Source: Gardnerella swidsinskii (GTDB taxonomy: Bacteria; Actinomycetota; Actinomycetes; Actinomycetales; Bifidobacteriaceae). From it: a stretch of 64,000 nt of DNA. This document shows, piece after piece, positions 52,377-60,388 of the stretch. Below the pieces are notes generated by a model, which made no database searches, was not told where the DNA came from, and saw nothing but the letters and a program-made list of their open reading frames with translations. Made by a program: the position numbers and the translations under genes. Every line of letters begins with the position of its first letter. Within the stretch, counting starts at the first letter, position 1. The stretch is taken from assembly GCF_003397705.1 (NCBI RefSeq), contig NZ_QJVB01000005.1, forward strand, positions 1 through 64,000, read 5' to 3'.

Positions 52377-53438
52377 ATGGCTGAAAATGAATGGTTAGCT
52401 AAGGATTTTTATAAGGTTCTCGGTGTCTCCAAAGACGCAGATGAGGCAACGATTACCAAAGCGTATCGCAAACTTGCTCGTAAATATCACCCTGATTTAA
52501 ACAAAACAAAAGAAGCTGAAGAAAAATTTAAGGATGTTTCTGAAGCTTATGACGTACTAAAAGATAGTCAAACTCGTCAACGTTATGATGCTATCCGCCA
52601 ATTTGGTGCTGGTGGTGCTCGTTTCGCTGGAGGAGCAGGTGGTGCTGGTGGTTTCGATGCGTCGAGCTTCTCGGACATTTTCTCTATGTTCAACGGCGGC
52701 TATGGCATGGGCAGCATGGGTGGCATGGGTGGAAACGGTTCGCGCATTCGCTTTACATCCAACGGTGCTGGACCAAATATGAGCGACATTTTCTCCATGT
52801 TTGGTGGAGGTCAGCGCTCTCAAAATTCAGCAGGATTCCAAGGTATGAGTGGCTTTGGTGGTGAGAGGTATTCTCAACCGCAGGAAGCTGATGTGCCTGA
52901 AGTTGGCGAAGATATAACAACCGATATAAAGCTCACATTTAAGCAAGCTTTTAAAGGCGCTACAGTATCGTTGCGTGCGGCTGGTGAAACTTTTAAAACG
53001 CATATTCCAGCTGGTGTAAAAACCGGACAGAAAATTCGTTTGAAAGGAAAAGGCAAGCCAGGCAAGTTCGGTGGTGCTGCAGGTGACTTGTACTTGCATG
53101 TTCAAGTAGAAGCATCAGATAAATTTACTTTGCGAGGCGACGATTTGATTTCTACATTGCCGCTAACGTTAAGTGAAGCAGTGCATGGTGCAAAAGTTAG
53201 TATAAACGACCTAGACGGCAACCCTGTTACTTTCAAAGTTCCAGCTTGTGTTTCAAGCGGCGATGAAGTTCGTATAGAAGGTGCTGGAGTGCCGGGGAAA
53301 AATGGCGATTTTGTTGGCGTTGTGCAGATTCGTTTGCCAAAGCGTTCGAGCATGTCTCTTAGACGCGTTGCAAAAGAATTTGATAAAACTGCTGGCGAAA
53401 CTTATGCTGAAGAAATTAAAAAATTAAGACAAAACTAA
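52377..53438 (+). CDS. dnaJ: DnaJ-family co-chaperone without zinc finger
   Basis: A 353-residue J-protein. The J domain (about 9-75) has the HPD tripeptide in KYHPDLNK, followed by a Gly/Met-rich stretch (about 80-165, with [15 protein letters not shown]) and the two C-terminal beta domains ([20 protein letters not shown] onward). The four CxxCxGxG zinc-finger repeats of type I DnaJ are absent; it is therefore a type II (CbpA-like) J-protein although it sits in the dnaK operon. AGGAGG precedes the ATG. It stimulates DnaK ATP hydrolysis. Confidence 0.93.
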   Translation: MAENEWLAKDFYKVLGVSKDADEATITKAYRKLARKYHPDLNKTKEAEEKFKDVSEAYDVLKDSQTRQRYDAIRQFGAGGARFAGGAGGAGGFDASSFSDIFSMFNGGYGMGSMGGMGGNGSRIRFTSNGAGPNMSDIFSMFGGGQRSQNSAGFQGMSGFGGERYSQPQEADVPEVGEDITTDIKLTFKQAFKGATVSLRAAGETFKTHIPAGVKTGQKIRLKGKGKPGKFGGAAGDLYLHVQVEASDKFTLRGDDLISTLPLTLSEAVHGAKVSINDLDGNPVTFKVPACVSSGDEVRIEGAGVPGKNGDFVGVVQIRLPKRSSMSLRRVAKEFDKTAGETYAEEIKKLRQN

Positions 53439-53525
53439 GTTAACGATAATTTAGTAGGTTAAACACTGTTGAATTGCTTGTAACAGTGCTTTAAACATAC
53501 TAAAAAAGGCAAAGGAAGGCGTGCT

Positions 53526-54122
53526 ATGACACCAATAACGCGTGAAACTAAAGCACTGTATGAAATGTGTGCAGTTGCTTTAGTGCGTGGTACTGCAACG
53601 CTTGACGGGGCAGATGAAGTAGGATTCGTTCTTGATTTGCCAATATTTACCGTAAGCCATGTGGCACGCCTAACCAATACGCACCCGCAAACTTTACGAC
53701 AGTATGATCGGCTTCATTTAATAATGCCGCATAGAACTGAAGGTGGCGCTCGCCGTTATTCTTTGCGAGATATAGACAGGATTGTGCAAACTCAGCATTT
53801 AAGCCAAAATGAAGGCATTAATCTTGCTGGCATCATGCAAATACTTGATTTGCAAGAAGAAAATCGACAGCTGAAAAGACAAGTAAGGCATTTGCTTGAT
53901 TCTGCAGAGTCTTCAGAGCGCAATATTTTTGCTGCAAATGCAGATGGTGACATTGTGGAAATGCAGCGTTCTCGCAATGCGCGTCGCTGGAGGCGGGATA
54001 TTCTTGCAGAGAGACGAGCGTTACCTTCGTCGTATTCTTCAGAAAGCTATAACAGTAATTATAAAAATCGAAAGTCTTTGGATGAAAAATCTGTGGTGTT
54101 GTGGAGAGCGTGGAGCATATAG
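53526..54122 (+). CDS. hspR: Heat-shock repressor HspR (MerR family)
   Basis: A 198-residue MerR-type repressor. The winged HTH (FTVSHVARLTNTHPQTLRQYDRL, then MPHRTEGGARRYSLRDIDRI) and coiled-coil dimer helix (ILDLQEENRQLKRQVRHLL) are clear; residues 1-40 are an extra N-terminal part. It is last in the dnaK operon and should repress it via the HAIR-like element, as in other actinobacteria. The C-terminal 60 residues are basic and of unknown role. Confidence 0.92.
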   Translation: MTPITRETKALYEMCAVALVRGTATLDGADEVGFVLDLPIFTVSHVARLTNTHPQTLRQYDRLHLIMPHRTEGGARRYSLRDIDRIVQTQHLSQNEGINLAGIMQILDLQEENRQLKRQVRHLLDSAESSERNIFAANADGDIVEMQRSRNARRWRRDILAERRALPSSYSSESYNSNYKNRKSLDEKSVVLWRAWSI

Positions 54123-54261
54123 TAACGTAGGCATGGCTACTTATTGTGCTTAAGTGAGAAATTAGCGAGAAGAATTAATAGTGCGAAAAGTAATACAAAA
54201 TTAGTGCGAAATAATGCGCTACAAAAGCTAAAGCAAATATATGCAATATAAAGGATTGTGA

Positions 54262-55005
54262 ATGGCTGAACAGACGACGAATGTGTGTGTAAGTACTCTT
54301 AACTCTAGTGAAGAAAAACATGTGTTGCGTGCAGTTTTTTGGGACATGGATGGCACTCTTATAGATTCCGAGCCGTATTGGCATGAGTCGGAATTTTATT
54401 TAGTAAAAAAATACGGTGGTTACTGGGATGAAGATTTAGCTTGGGAATGTTCCGGCGGATCCCTTGAAACTGTTGCCAATAAAATGATTCCAAGCGGTAC
54501 AAAACTTACTGTAGAAGAAATCGGCAAAGGTATGGTTGATTACGTTGCTGCTCGTGAAGCTGAATCCGTGCCATGGGTTCCAGGAGTTTTAGACGTACTT
54601 AAAAGCCTTACGGATGCTGGCATTCCTTCAATTTTGGTGAGTAATTCGCCGCGTTGTTTGGTTGAAAATATTGTGAATCACGCTCCAGAAGGCGCTTTCG
54701 CTGGGTATGTGTGTGGAGATGATGGATTTAAACCGAAGCCTAGTGCTGAGCCATATCTTGCTGCAGGAAAAATGGTTGGCATTGAGGGTACGGACGAGGA
54801 AGTTGCAAAGCAGATGGCTAATTGCATTGCCATAGAAGATTCTCTATCTGGTCTTACTGCCGCAATTAATTCCGGAGCAACTGTAATTGCACAAACAGGT
54901 TTTTCGCGCGCAAACATATCTGAAAGCAAGCATCACGCAGAACTTAACGGTTATGAAAATGTGACTGCTAAAATGCTTGAGAACATTGTTTTGAGTCGAA
55001 ACTAA
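54262..55005 (+). CDS. HAD-family hydrolase (beta-phosphoglucomutase-like)
   Basis: A 247-residue phosphatase of the haloacid dehalogenase superfamily. Motif I is FWDMDGTLIDSEP (both Asp), motif II the Ser in ILVSNSPRCLV, motif III a Lys in GFKPKPSAEPYLAA and motif IV IEDSLSGLTAAI. A cap domain lies between motifs I and II, as in the beta-PGM/Gph group. Cytoplasmic; substrate unknown, perhaps a sugar phosphate. AAGGA precedes the ATG. Monocistronic. Confidence 0.88.
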   Translation: MAEQTTNVCVSTLNSSEEKHVLRAVFWDMDGTLIDSEPYWHESEFYLVKKYGGYWDEDLAWECSGGSLETVANKMIPSGTKLTVEEIGKGMVDYVAAREAESVPWVPGVLDVLKSLTDAGIPSILVSNSPRCLVENIVNHAPEGAFAGYVCGDDGFKPKPSAEPYLAAGKMVGIEGTDEEVAKQMANCIAIEDSLSGLTAAINSGATVIAQTGFSRANISESKHHAELNGYENVTAKMLENIVLSRN

Positions 55006-55099
55006 TTAACAAACAAGCAAAACTAATTAATAAACTATTTAGTTATTTATTTAGATAGCTATTCGCATATCTGTTTGTAAATTAGCTACAGTTGATTTA

Positions 55100-57424
55100 C
55101 TAGTTTCCTCCAGTTGTGTCATAGTTATTGTCATAACCATGACCGCCAGAATTATTATCGTAACTGCCAACGCCGCCCGATGATGAATCGTCACGACCAT
55201 ACAGCTGGCTATCAAGGTCTAAATCGTTGTCGTTGTCCTTGTCTTTATCTTTGTCCTTGTTTTTATCCTTATCTTCATTCTCAGTTTTTGCGTGCGTGAA
55301 TGTGTGTTGTTCGCCTAATCCCCATTTTCCATCAGGTCCGCCAATTTTGCCTGTGTCTTTTGCTTCAGGGAATTTAGTATTCGGGGTTCCTATTACCGCT
55401 TGACGCATGTATCTTGTAAACAAGTGTACAGGGTAGTCGCTTCCGCCAAGATATCCGTGGAACGGTTTAATTACTTGTGGGCTACCTTTTGCGTCTGGAT
55501 TCCATATGGCAAATGCGGTAACAATATTTGGCGTAAATCCTACAAAGCTACCAGCAGTTTCATCGTTTGCTGTTCCAGACTTTCCTGCAATTTCTCTACC
55601 TACAGCGCGAGCTTCAGTTGCTGTACCATGTTGCACTACGCCAATCATTGCTTTTGTAGCTAAAGCGGCATCGGCTGGTGAGAATACTTGCTTTCCAGCT
55701 GTTGGTGCACGGTAGAACTCTTTACCGTCGGGATTTTTTACGCTGGCAACAATATGCAAATCTGGGCGTCTTCCTTGGTTTGCAAATGTTGCATATGCGC
55801 GCGCAATTTCGCTTACATGTACAGAATCGTTTCCGAGCACAGTAAACGGATTCTCACCATTGACTCGTTCAGGATTTAAGCCTGCCATAACTGCGGTATG
55901 AGCAACTTTTTTAGCGCCAAGTTTACTTTGCAAATCCATATACACTGTGTTCACAGAATTTGCAGTTGCATTGTATAAGTTAATGGTGCCATAGCTCATG
56001 TTTGCAAAGTTTCCAACAGGTTTATCGATTCCATCAAACTTGCGTGGAGAATTGCCATTGAACATCGTATCCAAGCTAGTGCCAGCCTGAATTGCTCCCA
56101 TAAGCGCAAAAGGCTTCATAGTAGAGCCTGGCTCATAAAGCGCTTGTGTGGCGTTATTAAGCTGTTTCTTTAGATAATCGTCTCCTGCGTAAACGGAAAT
56201 GATTGAACCATCTTTTGCATTTATTGAAATTCCGCCAACTTGCAGTCCTTCTGGCACAATTCCTCGTCCATCTTGAGAAGGACTTGCAACTTTGAACATT
56301 AAATCTTGCTTAGCTTTATCGATAGTAGTAATAATGCGATATCCACCACTGTCGAGATCTTCCTGTGTAAAAGCACCATTCCTAGTTAACTCATCGCGAA
56401 CCATATGCAATAAGTAACCTTGTTGACCTGCGTAAATGTTTTGAGTCGTCTGAGTAATAGTTTTAGGCATTTTTGCTTGCGCTGCCTGAGAGGCTGTAAT
56501 GTAGCCATCTTCTTTCATAATGCGTAACACGCGCTTAAAACGAATGCCTGCTTCTTTTGGACCAATTGCAGGATCCCAGCTACTTGGTGCTGGAATAATA
56601 CCTGCTAAAAGTGCAGCTTGCGAAAGTGACAAATCTTTTGCTTCTATGCCGAAATATGCTTTGGCTGCAGCTTGAATTCCGTATGCTCCTCTACCCAAGT
56701 AAATAGTATTCATATAATTGCAAAGTACTGTATCTTTATCTTGAGTTTGCGCAATTTTCAAAGCTAAAATAGCTTCTTTTAGTTTTCCAAAATAAGTTTT
56801 TGTTTCACCGAGATAATATCTTTCCGCATATTGTTGCGTAATAGTTGAGCCGCCCCAACGCCCGTGCTTTGTGATGTTATGAAGTAGTGCGCGTCCAATT
56901 CCTTTAAAATCTATTCCGCCATCGTGGTAGAAGGAACGATTTTCTGAAGCAACTATTGCTTTACCAACATATTTAGGTAGTACTGAACAATTGATAATTT
57001 CGCGATTTTGCTCAGCGAACGAACCTAATTCAGTTTTGCCATCTGAATAATACACTTTCGTCTTATCTGCCATAGCAACTTTGTCTGGTGCCGGTATGTC
57101 TGTAGTTGCATACAGATAAGCAAAAACAATTGTGCCTAGCAAAATTGGCACAAAAATAACGATAAGCGCCCAAAAAATAATAGGATGTCTGCCTCGCCAA
57201 GTTCTACGACGCCTTCTGCGTGTTGCTGCGCGAGAACGTTCGAATCTTGAATTACGGCTGCTTTTGTTTGATTCAAAAGAATACGAATTTGGACGATATG
57301 ATTCTTGTCCGCGTGGTGGGACAGATGAAGGCATATTCGTATTTTTTTGTGATTGTGACGATACGCTTCGAGTAGCTTTCTCATGCGAAGTAGACGCTCG
57401 TCTTCCATCTTTACGTGCAACCAT
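55100..57424 (-). CDS. Bifunctional class A penicillin-binding protein
   Basis: A 774-residue peptidoglycan glycosyltransferase/transpeptidase. A basic cytoplasmic tail (Arg-rich, RRRRRRTWRGRHP) precedes the membrane helix at about 83-107. The glycosyltransferase has catalytic E161 in SENRSFYHDGGIDFKGIGRA and GGSTITQQYAE. The transpeptidase has S434-TMK (GSTMKPF), SVN (490-492) and KSGTAN. The C-terminus is a charged Lys/Asp repeat, then a Gly/Asn/Ser/Tyr-rich tail. ATG 57424 is chosen over GTG 57433 because GGTGGA lies before it. It is divergent from the inositol-1-phosphate synthase gene. Builds cell-wall glycan strands and cross-links. Confidence 0.92.
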   Translation of the reverse strand: MVARKDGRRASTSHEKATRSVSSQSQKNTNMPSSVPPRGQESYRPNSYSFESNKSSRNSRFERSRAATRRRRRRTWRGRHPIIFWALIVIFVPILLGTIVFAYLYATTDIPAPDKVAMADKTKVYYSDGKTELGSFAEQNREIINCSVLPKYVGKAIVASENRSFYHDGGIDFKGIGRALLHNITKHGRWGGSTITQQYAERYYLGETKTYFGKLKEAILALKIAQTQDKDTVLCNYMNTIYLGRGAYGIQAAAKAYFGIEAKDLSLSQAALLAGIIPAPSSWDPAIGPKEAGIRFKRVLRIMKEDGYITASQAAQAKMPKTITQTTQNIYAGQQGYLLHMVRDELTRNGAFTQEDLDSGGYRIITTIDKAKQDLMFKVASPSQDGRGIVPEGLQVGGISINAKDGSIISVYAGDDYLKKQLNNATQALYEPGSTMKPFALMGAIQAGTSLDTMFNGNSPRKFDGIDKPVGNFANMSYGTINLYNATANSVNTVYMDLQSKLGAKKVAHTAVMAGLNPERVNGENPFTVLGNDSVHVSEIARAYATFANQGRRPDLHIVASVKNPDGKEFYRAPTAGKQVFSPADAALATKAMIGVVQHGTATEARAVGREIAGKSGTANDETAGSFVGFTPNIVTAFAIWNPDAKGSPQVIKPFHGYLGGSDYPVHLFTRYMRQAVIGTPNTKFPEAKDTGKIGGPDGKWGLGEQHTFTHAKTENEDKDKNKDKDKDKDNDNDLDLDSQLYGRDDSSSGGVGSYDNNSGGHGYDNNYDTTGGN

Positions 57425-57596
57425 ACATTCCACCGTAGCGTCCGGTGTTGAATTTTTCTACAAAACAGCATGTTTTTGTTTAGAAAAGATTAAAAATATT
57501 GAATATTAGTACATATTTGTTAAAGCAATAGTATTATGAAATGTGTATGGTGCGGCATAATGTAATGTCGCTTATTTTGCAGGGCAAGGAGTCTAT

Positions 57597-58739
57597 ATGA
57601 GCATCCGCGTTGCCATTGCCGGTGTCGGCAATTGTGCTTCGTCGCTGGTTCAGGGCGTTGAATATTACAAAAACGCTGATGACGGTGAGAAAATTCCAGG
57701 GTTGATGCACGCTGTATTTGGTCAGTATCGTGTGCGCGATATTGAGTTTGTTACGGCGTTTGATGTTGATTCTCTAAAGGTTGGGCATGATTTAAGTGAA
57801 GCAATTGGCGCTTCACAAAATAACACAATTCGTTTTGCTGATGTACCAAATTTGGGTGTAGAAGTATTGCGTGGTCCAACTTATGACGGCTTAGGTGATT
57901 ATTATCGCGAGATGATTGACGAGTCCGAGGCTGAGCCTGTTGACGTAGCTCAAGTTTTGCGAGATAAGCATGTTGATGTGCTTGTTTCTTATTTGCCAGT
58001 CGGATCTGAGCAAGCCGATAAAGCTTATGCAACTGCTGCAATGGAAGCTGGATGCGCATTTGTAAACTGCCTGCCAGTCTTCATTGCTTCTGATCCTGAG
58101 TGGGCGCAAAAATTCCGTGATGCTGGAGTTCCTATTATTGGCGATGACATTAAAAGTCAGGTAGGTGCAACTATTACTCACCGCGTTATGGCTCGACTTT
58201 TTGAGGATCGCGGTGTGCGTTTGGATCGCACGTATCAGCTGAATGTTGGTGGAAACATGGACTTTATGAACATGCTTCAGCGTTCAAGACTTGAGTCTAA
58301 AAAGATTTCTAAGACTCGTGCAGTAACTTCAATCGTGCCTCATGAAATGGATGAGCATAATGTTCATATTGGGCCTTCTGACTACGTAGCTTGGTTGGAT
58401 GATCGCAAGTTTGCTTTCGTGCGTTTGGAAGGTACTACTTTTGGTGATGTTCCTTTGAATTTGGAGTACAAGCTTGAGGTTTGGGATTCTCCAAATTCTG
58501 CCGGAATTGTTATCGATGCTGTTCGAGCCGCAAAAATTGCTTTGGATCGCAAGCTTTCTGGTCCGGTTTTGGCTCCAAGTTCATATTTTATGAAGTCTCC
58601 TGCAGTTCAGCATGAAGATAGTGAAGCTCGTCAATTAGTTGAACGCTATATTGCTGGTGATGTTGAAGCTAACGAGTCTCAGCTTGATGAAGATACTGAA
58701 TTTGCAAAAGAGCACGGCAAGAGCGTGTGGCGCGCATAA
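57597..58739 (+). CDS. ino1: Myo-inositol-1-phosphate synthase
   Basis: A 380-residue NAD-dependent enzyme converting glucose 6-phosphate to inositol 1-phosphate, the first step to phosphatidylinositol and mycothiol in actinobacteria. The NAD site is [20 protein letters not shown]; the catalytic segment holds [16 protein letters not shown] with conserved Lys, and [19 protein letters not shown] precedes the ATG. The length fits the short actinobacterial form. It is followed by the SRP RNA gene. Confidence 0.95.
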   Translation: MSIRVAIAGVGNCASSLVQGVEYYKNADDGEKIPGLMHAVFGQYRVRDIEFVTAFDVDSLKVGHDLSEAIGASQNNTIRFADVPNLGVEVLRGPTYDGLGDYYREMIDESEAEPVDVAQVLRDKHVDVLVSYLPVGSEQADKAYATAAMEAGCAFVNCLPVFIASDPEWAQKFRDAGVPIIGDDIKSQVGATITHRVMARLFEDRGVRLDRTYQLNVGGNMDFMNMLQRSRLESKKISKTRAVTSIVPHEMDEHNVHIGPSDYVAWLDDRKFAFVRLEGTTFGDVPLNLEYKLEVWDSPNSAGIVIDAVRAAKIALDRKLSGPVLAPSSYFMKSPAVQHEDSEARQLVERYIAGDVEANESQLDEDTEFAKEHGKSVWRA

Positions 58740-58784
58740 TTTATTACTACTCGACATGTAGCGAAAATCGTGTAATATAGATAG

Positions 58785-58872
58785 AGCCTCCGTGTGGCAC
58801 TAAGTCACCCAATCCCCCCAGGGCAGAAATGCAGCAAGGGTAAGTGGCCTCTGGTGGGTGCGCGGAGGTTTT
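58785..58872 (+). ncRNA. ffs: Signal recognition particle RNA, small (4.5S) type
   Basis: A typical bacterial SRP RNA hairpin: 5' CCTCCG (58787-58792) pairs with 3' CGGAGG (58863-58868), and the apical domain contains CCAATCCCCCCAGGGCAG and GCAGCAAGGGTAAG, the conserved Ffh-binding loop region. A T-run follows at 58869. Confidence 0.93.
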
Positions 58873-58922
58873 ATTATGCGTAAAACTAGCGCGGTCGTAA
58901 ATACTGTCGTAAAGTCTAAAGT

Positions 58923-60257
58923 ATGAGTGAAGAATTTGCAGGAATTCAATCCAATAGCATTGACAATCAGCATGATGATTCTGCTGAGAAAAATGATGCG
59001 CTGCCGGTAGGTGGAACTTCGCAAGATGTTAATCGCAACAGTGAAGGTGGTGACTATTCGCATCCTTTGGATTCGATTAATACTATTACGCCATTTTCTC
59101 CAATCTCATCTGAAGATAATGACGAAAAAATATCGCCTTTATTTCCAGAAAATAATGAAGAAAAATCTTCTAAACAGTCTGTAAAACAGTTTGTGAAACA
59201 AACTAAGCGTCAATCTGATTTGTCTGATTTGTCTGATTTGTCTGATTTGTCTGGCTCGTCCGATTTGTCGTATTCGACTAATCAGTTATCTTCTAAAGAT
59301 TCTCTATCAGATGCAGATGATATTGATCAGCTTGGTCAGCTTATAAAGCGTCCTAGAATATCTACCATATTGTGGTGTGTTGCTATTGCAATTGTTTTCT
59401 TGGCTTCTGCTGCGTTCATATGGTTTATTAGTGTGCAAACAGTACTTGGTCAAAGCTATGAAGAAATGGTAATTGATGGATTTGGTTCTCATGGTACGCC
59501 ATCTTGGCTTGCATTTTGCTTGCGACCTATAAGCGTTTCTATGGTTGTTATAGTTACTAGCATAATAATTGCTCTTGTTTCACTCATAGTAGTTTGTATT
59601 CGTAAACGTTGGTGGCTTCTTGGTCAATGTGCTGGAATTATTATTCTTTCGGCTGCTGCTGAACCATTGAAAAAAATTCTTCCGCGCCCAATGCTTATAA
59701 GTATTGAATATTTGTCTGCAAATTCAGCACCTTCAGGTCATACCTTACTTATTACTGCATCATGTGCGTTGCTTATTTGCGCAGTTTCGCGTGTTTGGCG
59801 CGCATGGGCAGCGGTAGCTGCAGCTTTTATAAGCGTTCTTGTGGAACTTTCGTTGGTTGCAGCGCATTGGCATAGAGTTTCTGACGTTCTTATGTCATTA
59901 CTTATCGTTGGTGCTGTAACGCTTATTATGCTCGCATGCACTCGCAGTAGTGGAATGGATATGCCAGCTTATCGACGTTCCTCAATTAGCGTTCAAATTG
60001 TAGGAAGCTCTATGATTACGATTGGTGTGTTGGCGTGTTTGTATGCACTTTATTTAATATGGCAAATTCTTCCTGGTGTTGATATTTTTGCTCAATGGGC
60101 TGCAAGCGTATCTTATGTAGCAACTTATTGGCTGATTATAGGCGTGTCTTTGCTTGTTTTTGGCGTAATTATGGTAATGCGTCACTCTACAGCTTCGCCG
60201 TTGAGTAGGCTTGGATTAGTAGGCGCTCCGCCGACGCCGCCATCTGCTTCTAAGTAA
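58923..60257 (+). CDS. PAP2-family phosphatase with repeat-rich N-terminal tail
   Basis: A 444-residue membrane phosphatase. Residues 1-140 are acidic and Ser-rich, with a tandem LSD tripeptide run near residues 98-115. Then six or so membrane helices follow. The PAP2 motifs are KKILPRPM (C1), SAPSGHT (C2) and AAHWHRVSDV (C3), so the active site lies on the outer face. Candidate substrates are undecaprenyl diphosphate or phosphatidate. The tail is a disordered cytoplasmic or regulatory extension; a proline-rich C-terminus (VGAPPTPPSASK) is also unusual. Confidence 0.88.
   Translation: MSEEFAGIQSNSIDNQHDDSAEKNDALPVGGTSQDVNRNSEGGDYSHPLDSINTITPFSPISSEDNDEKISPLFPENNEEKSSKQSVKQFVKQTKRQSDLSDLSDLSDLSGSSDLSYSTNQLSSKDSLSDADDIDQLGQLIKRPRISTILWCVAIAIVFLASAAFIWFISVQTVLGQSYEEMVIDGFGSHGTPSWLAFCLRPISVSMVVIVTSIIIALVSLIVVCIRKRWWLLGQCAGIIILSAAAEPLKKILPRPMLISIEYLSANSAPSGHTLLITASCALLICAVSRVWRAWAAVAAAFISVLVELSLVAAHWHRVSDVLMSLLIVGAVTLIMLACTRSSGMDMPAYRRSSISVQIVGSSMITIGVLACLYALYLIWQILPGVDIFAQWAASVSYVATYWLIIGVSLLVFGVIMVMRHSTASPLSRLGLVGAPPTPPSASK
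59214..59267 (+). repeat. Tandem 9-bp repeat inside the PAP2 gene
   Basis: Four perfect TCTGATTTG units (59214-59249) and two degenerate ones (to 59267). Each adds LSD in frame, so copy-number change alters tail length without frameshift. Confidence 0.9.
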
Positions 60258-60388
60258 TATTGTCTACTCTATCTGCTTTTATCCACCGAGGTGGAATGTA
60301 ATAGACGTATAACTTAAGTTGCGATACAGTTAGCGTGAAACATATAGTTCGGAATTATATGTTCGATTGTGTTAGGAAAGGAGCGAAT

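Noticed and set aside
58740-58790. tRNA gene near the SRP RNA
   Set aside because: No cloverleaf or TTC-loop sequence; the only RNA here is the SRP hairpin.
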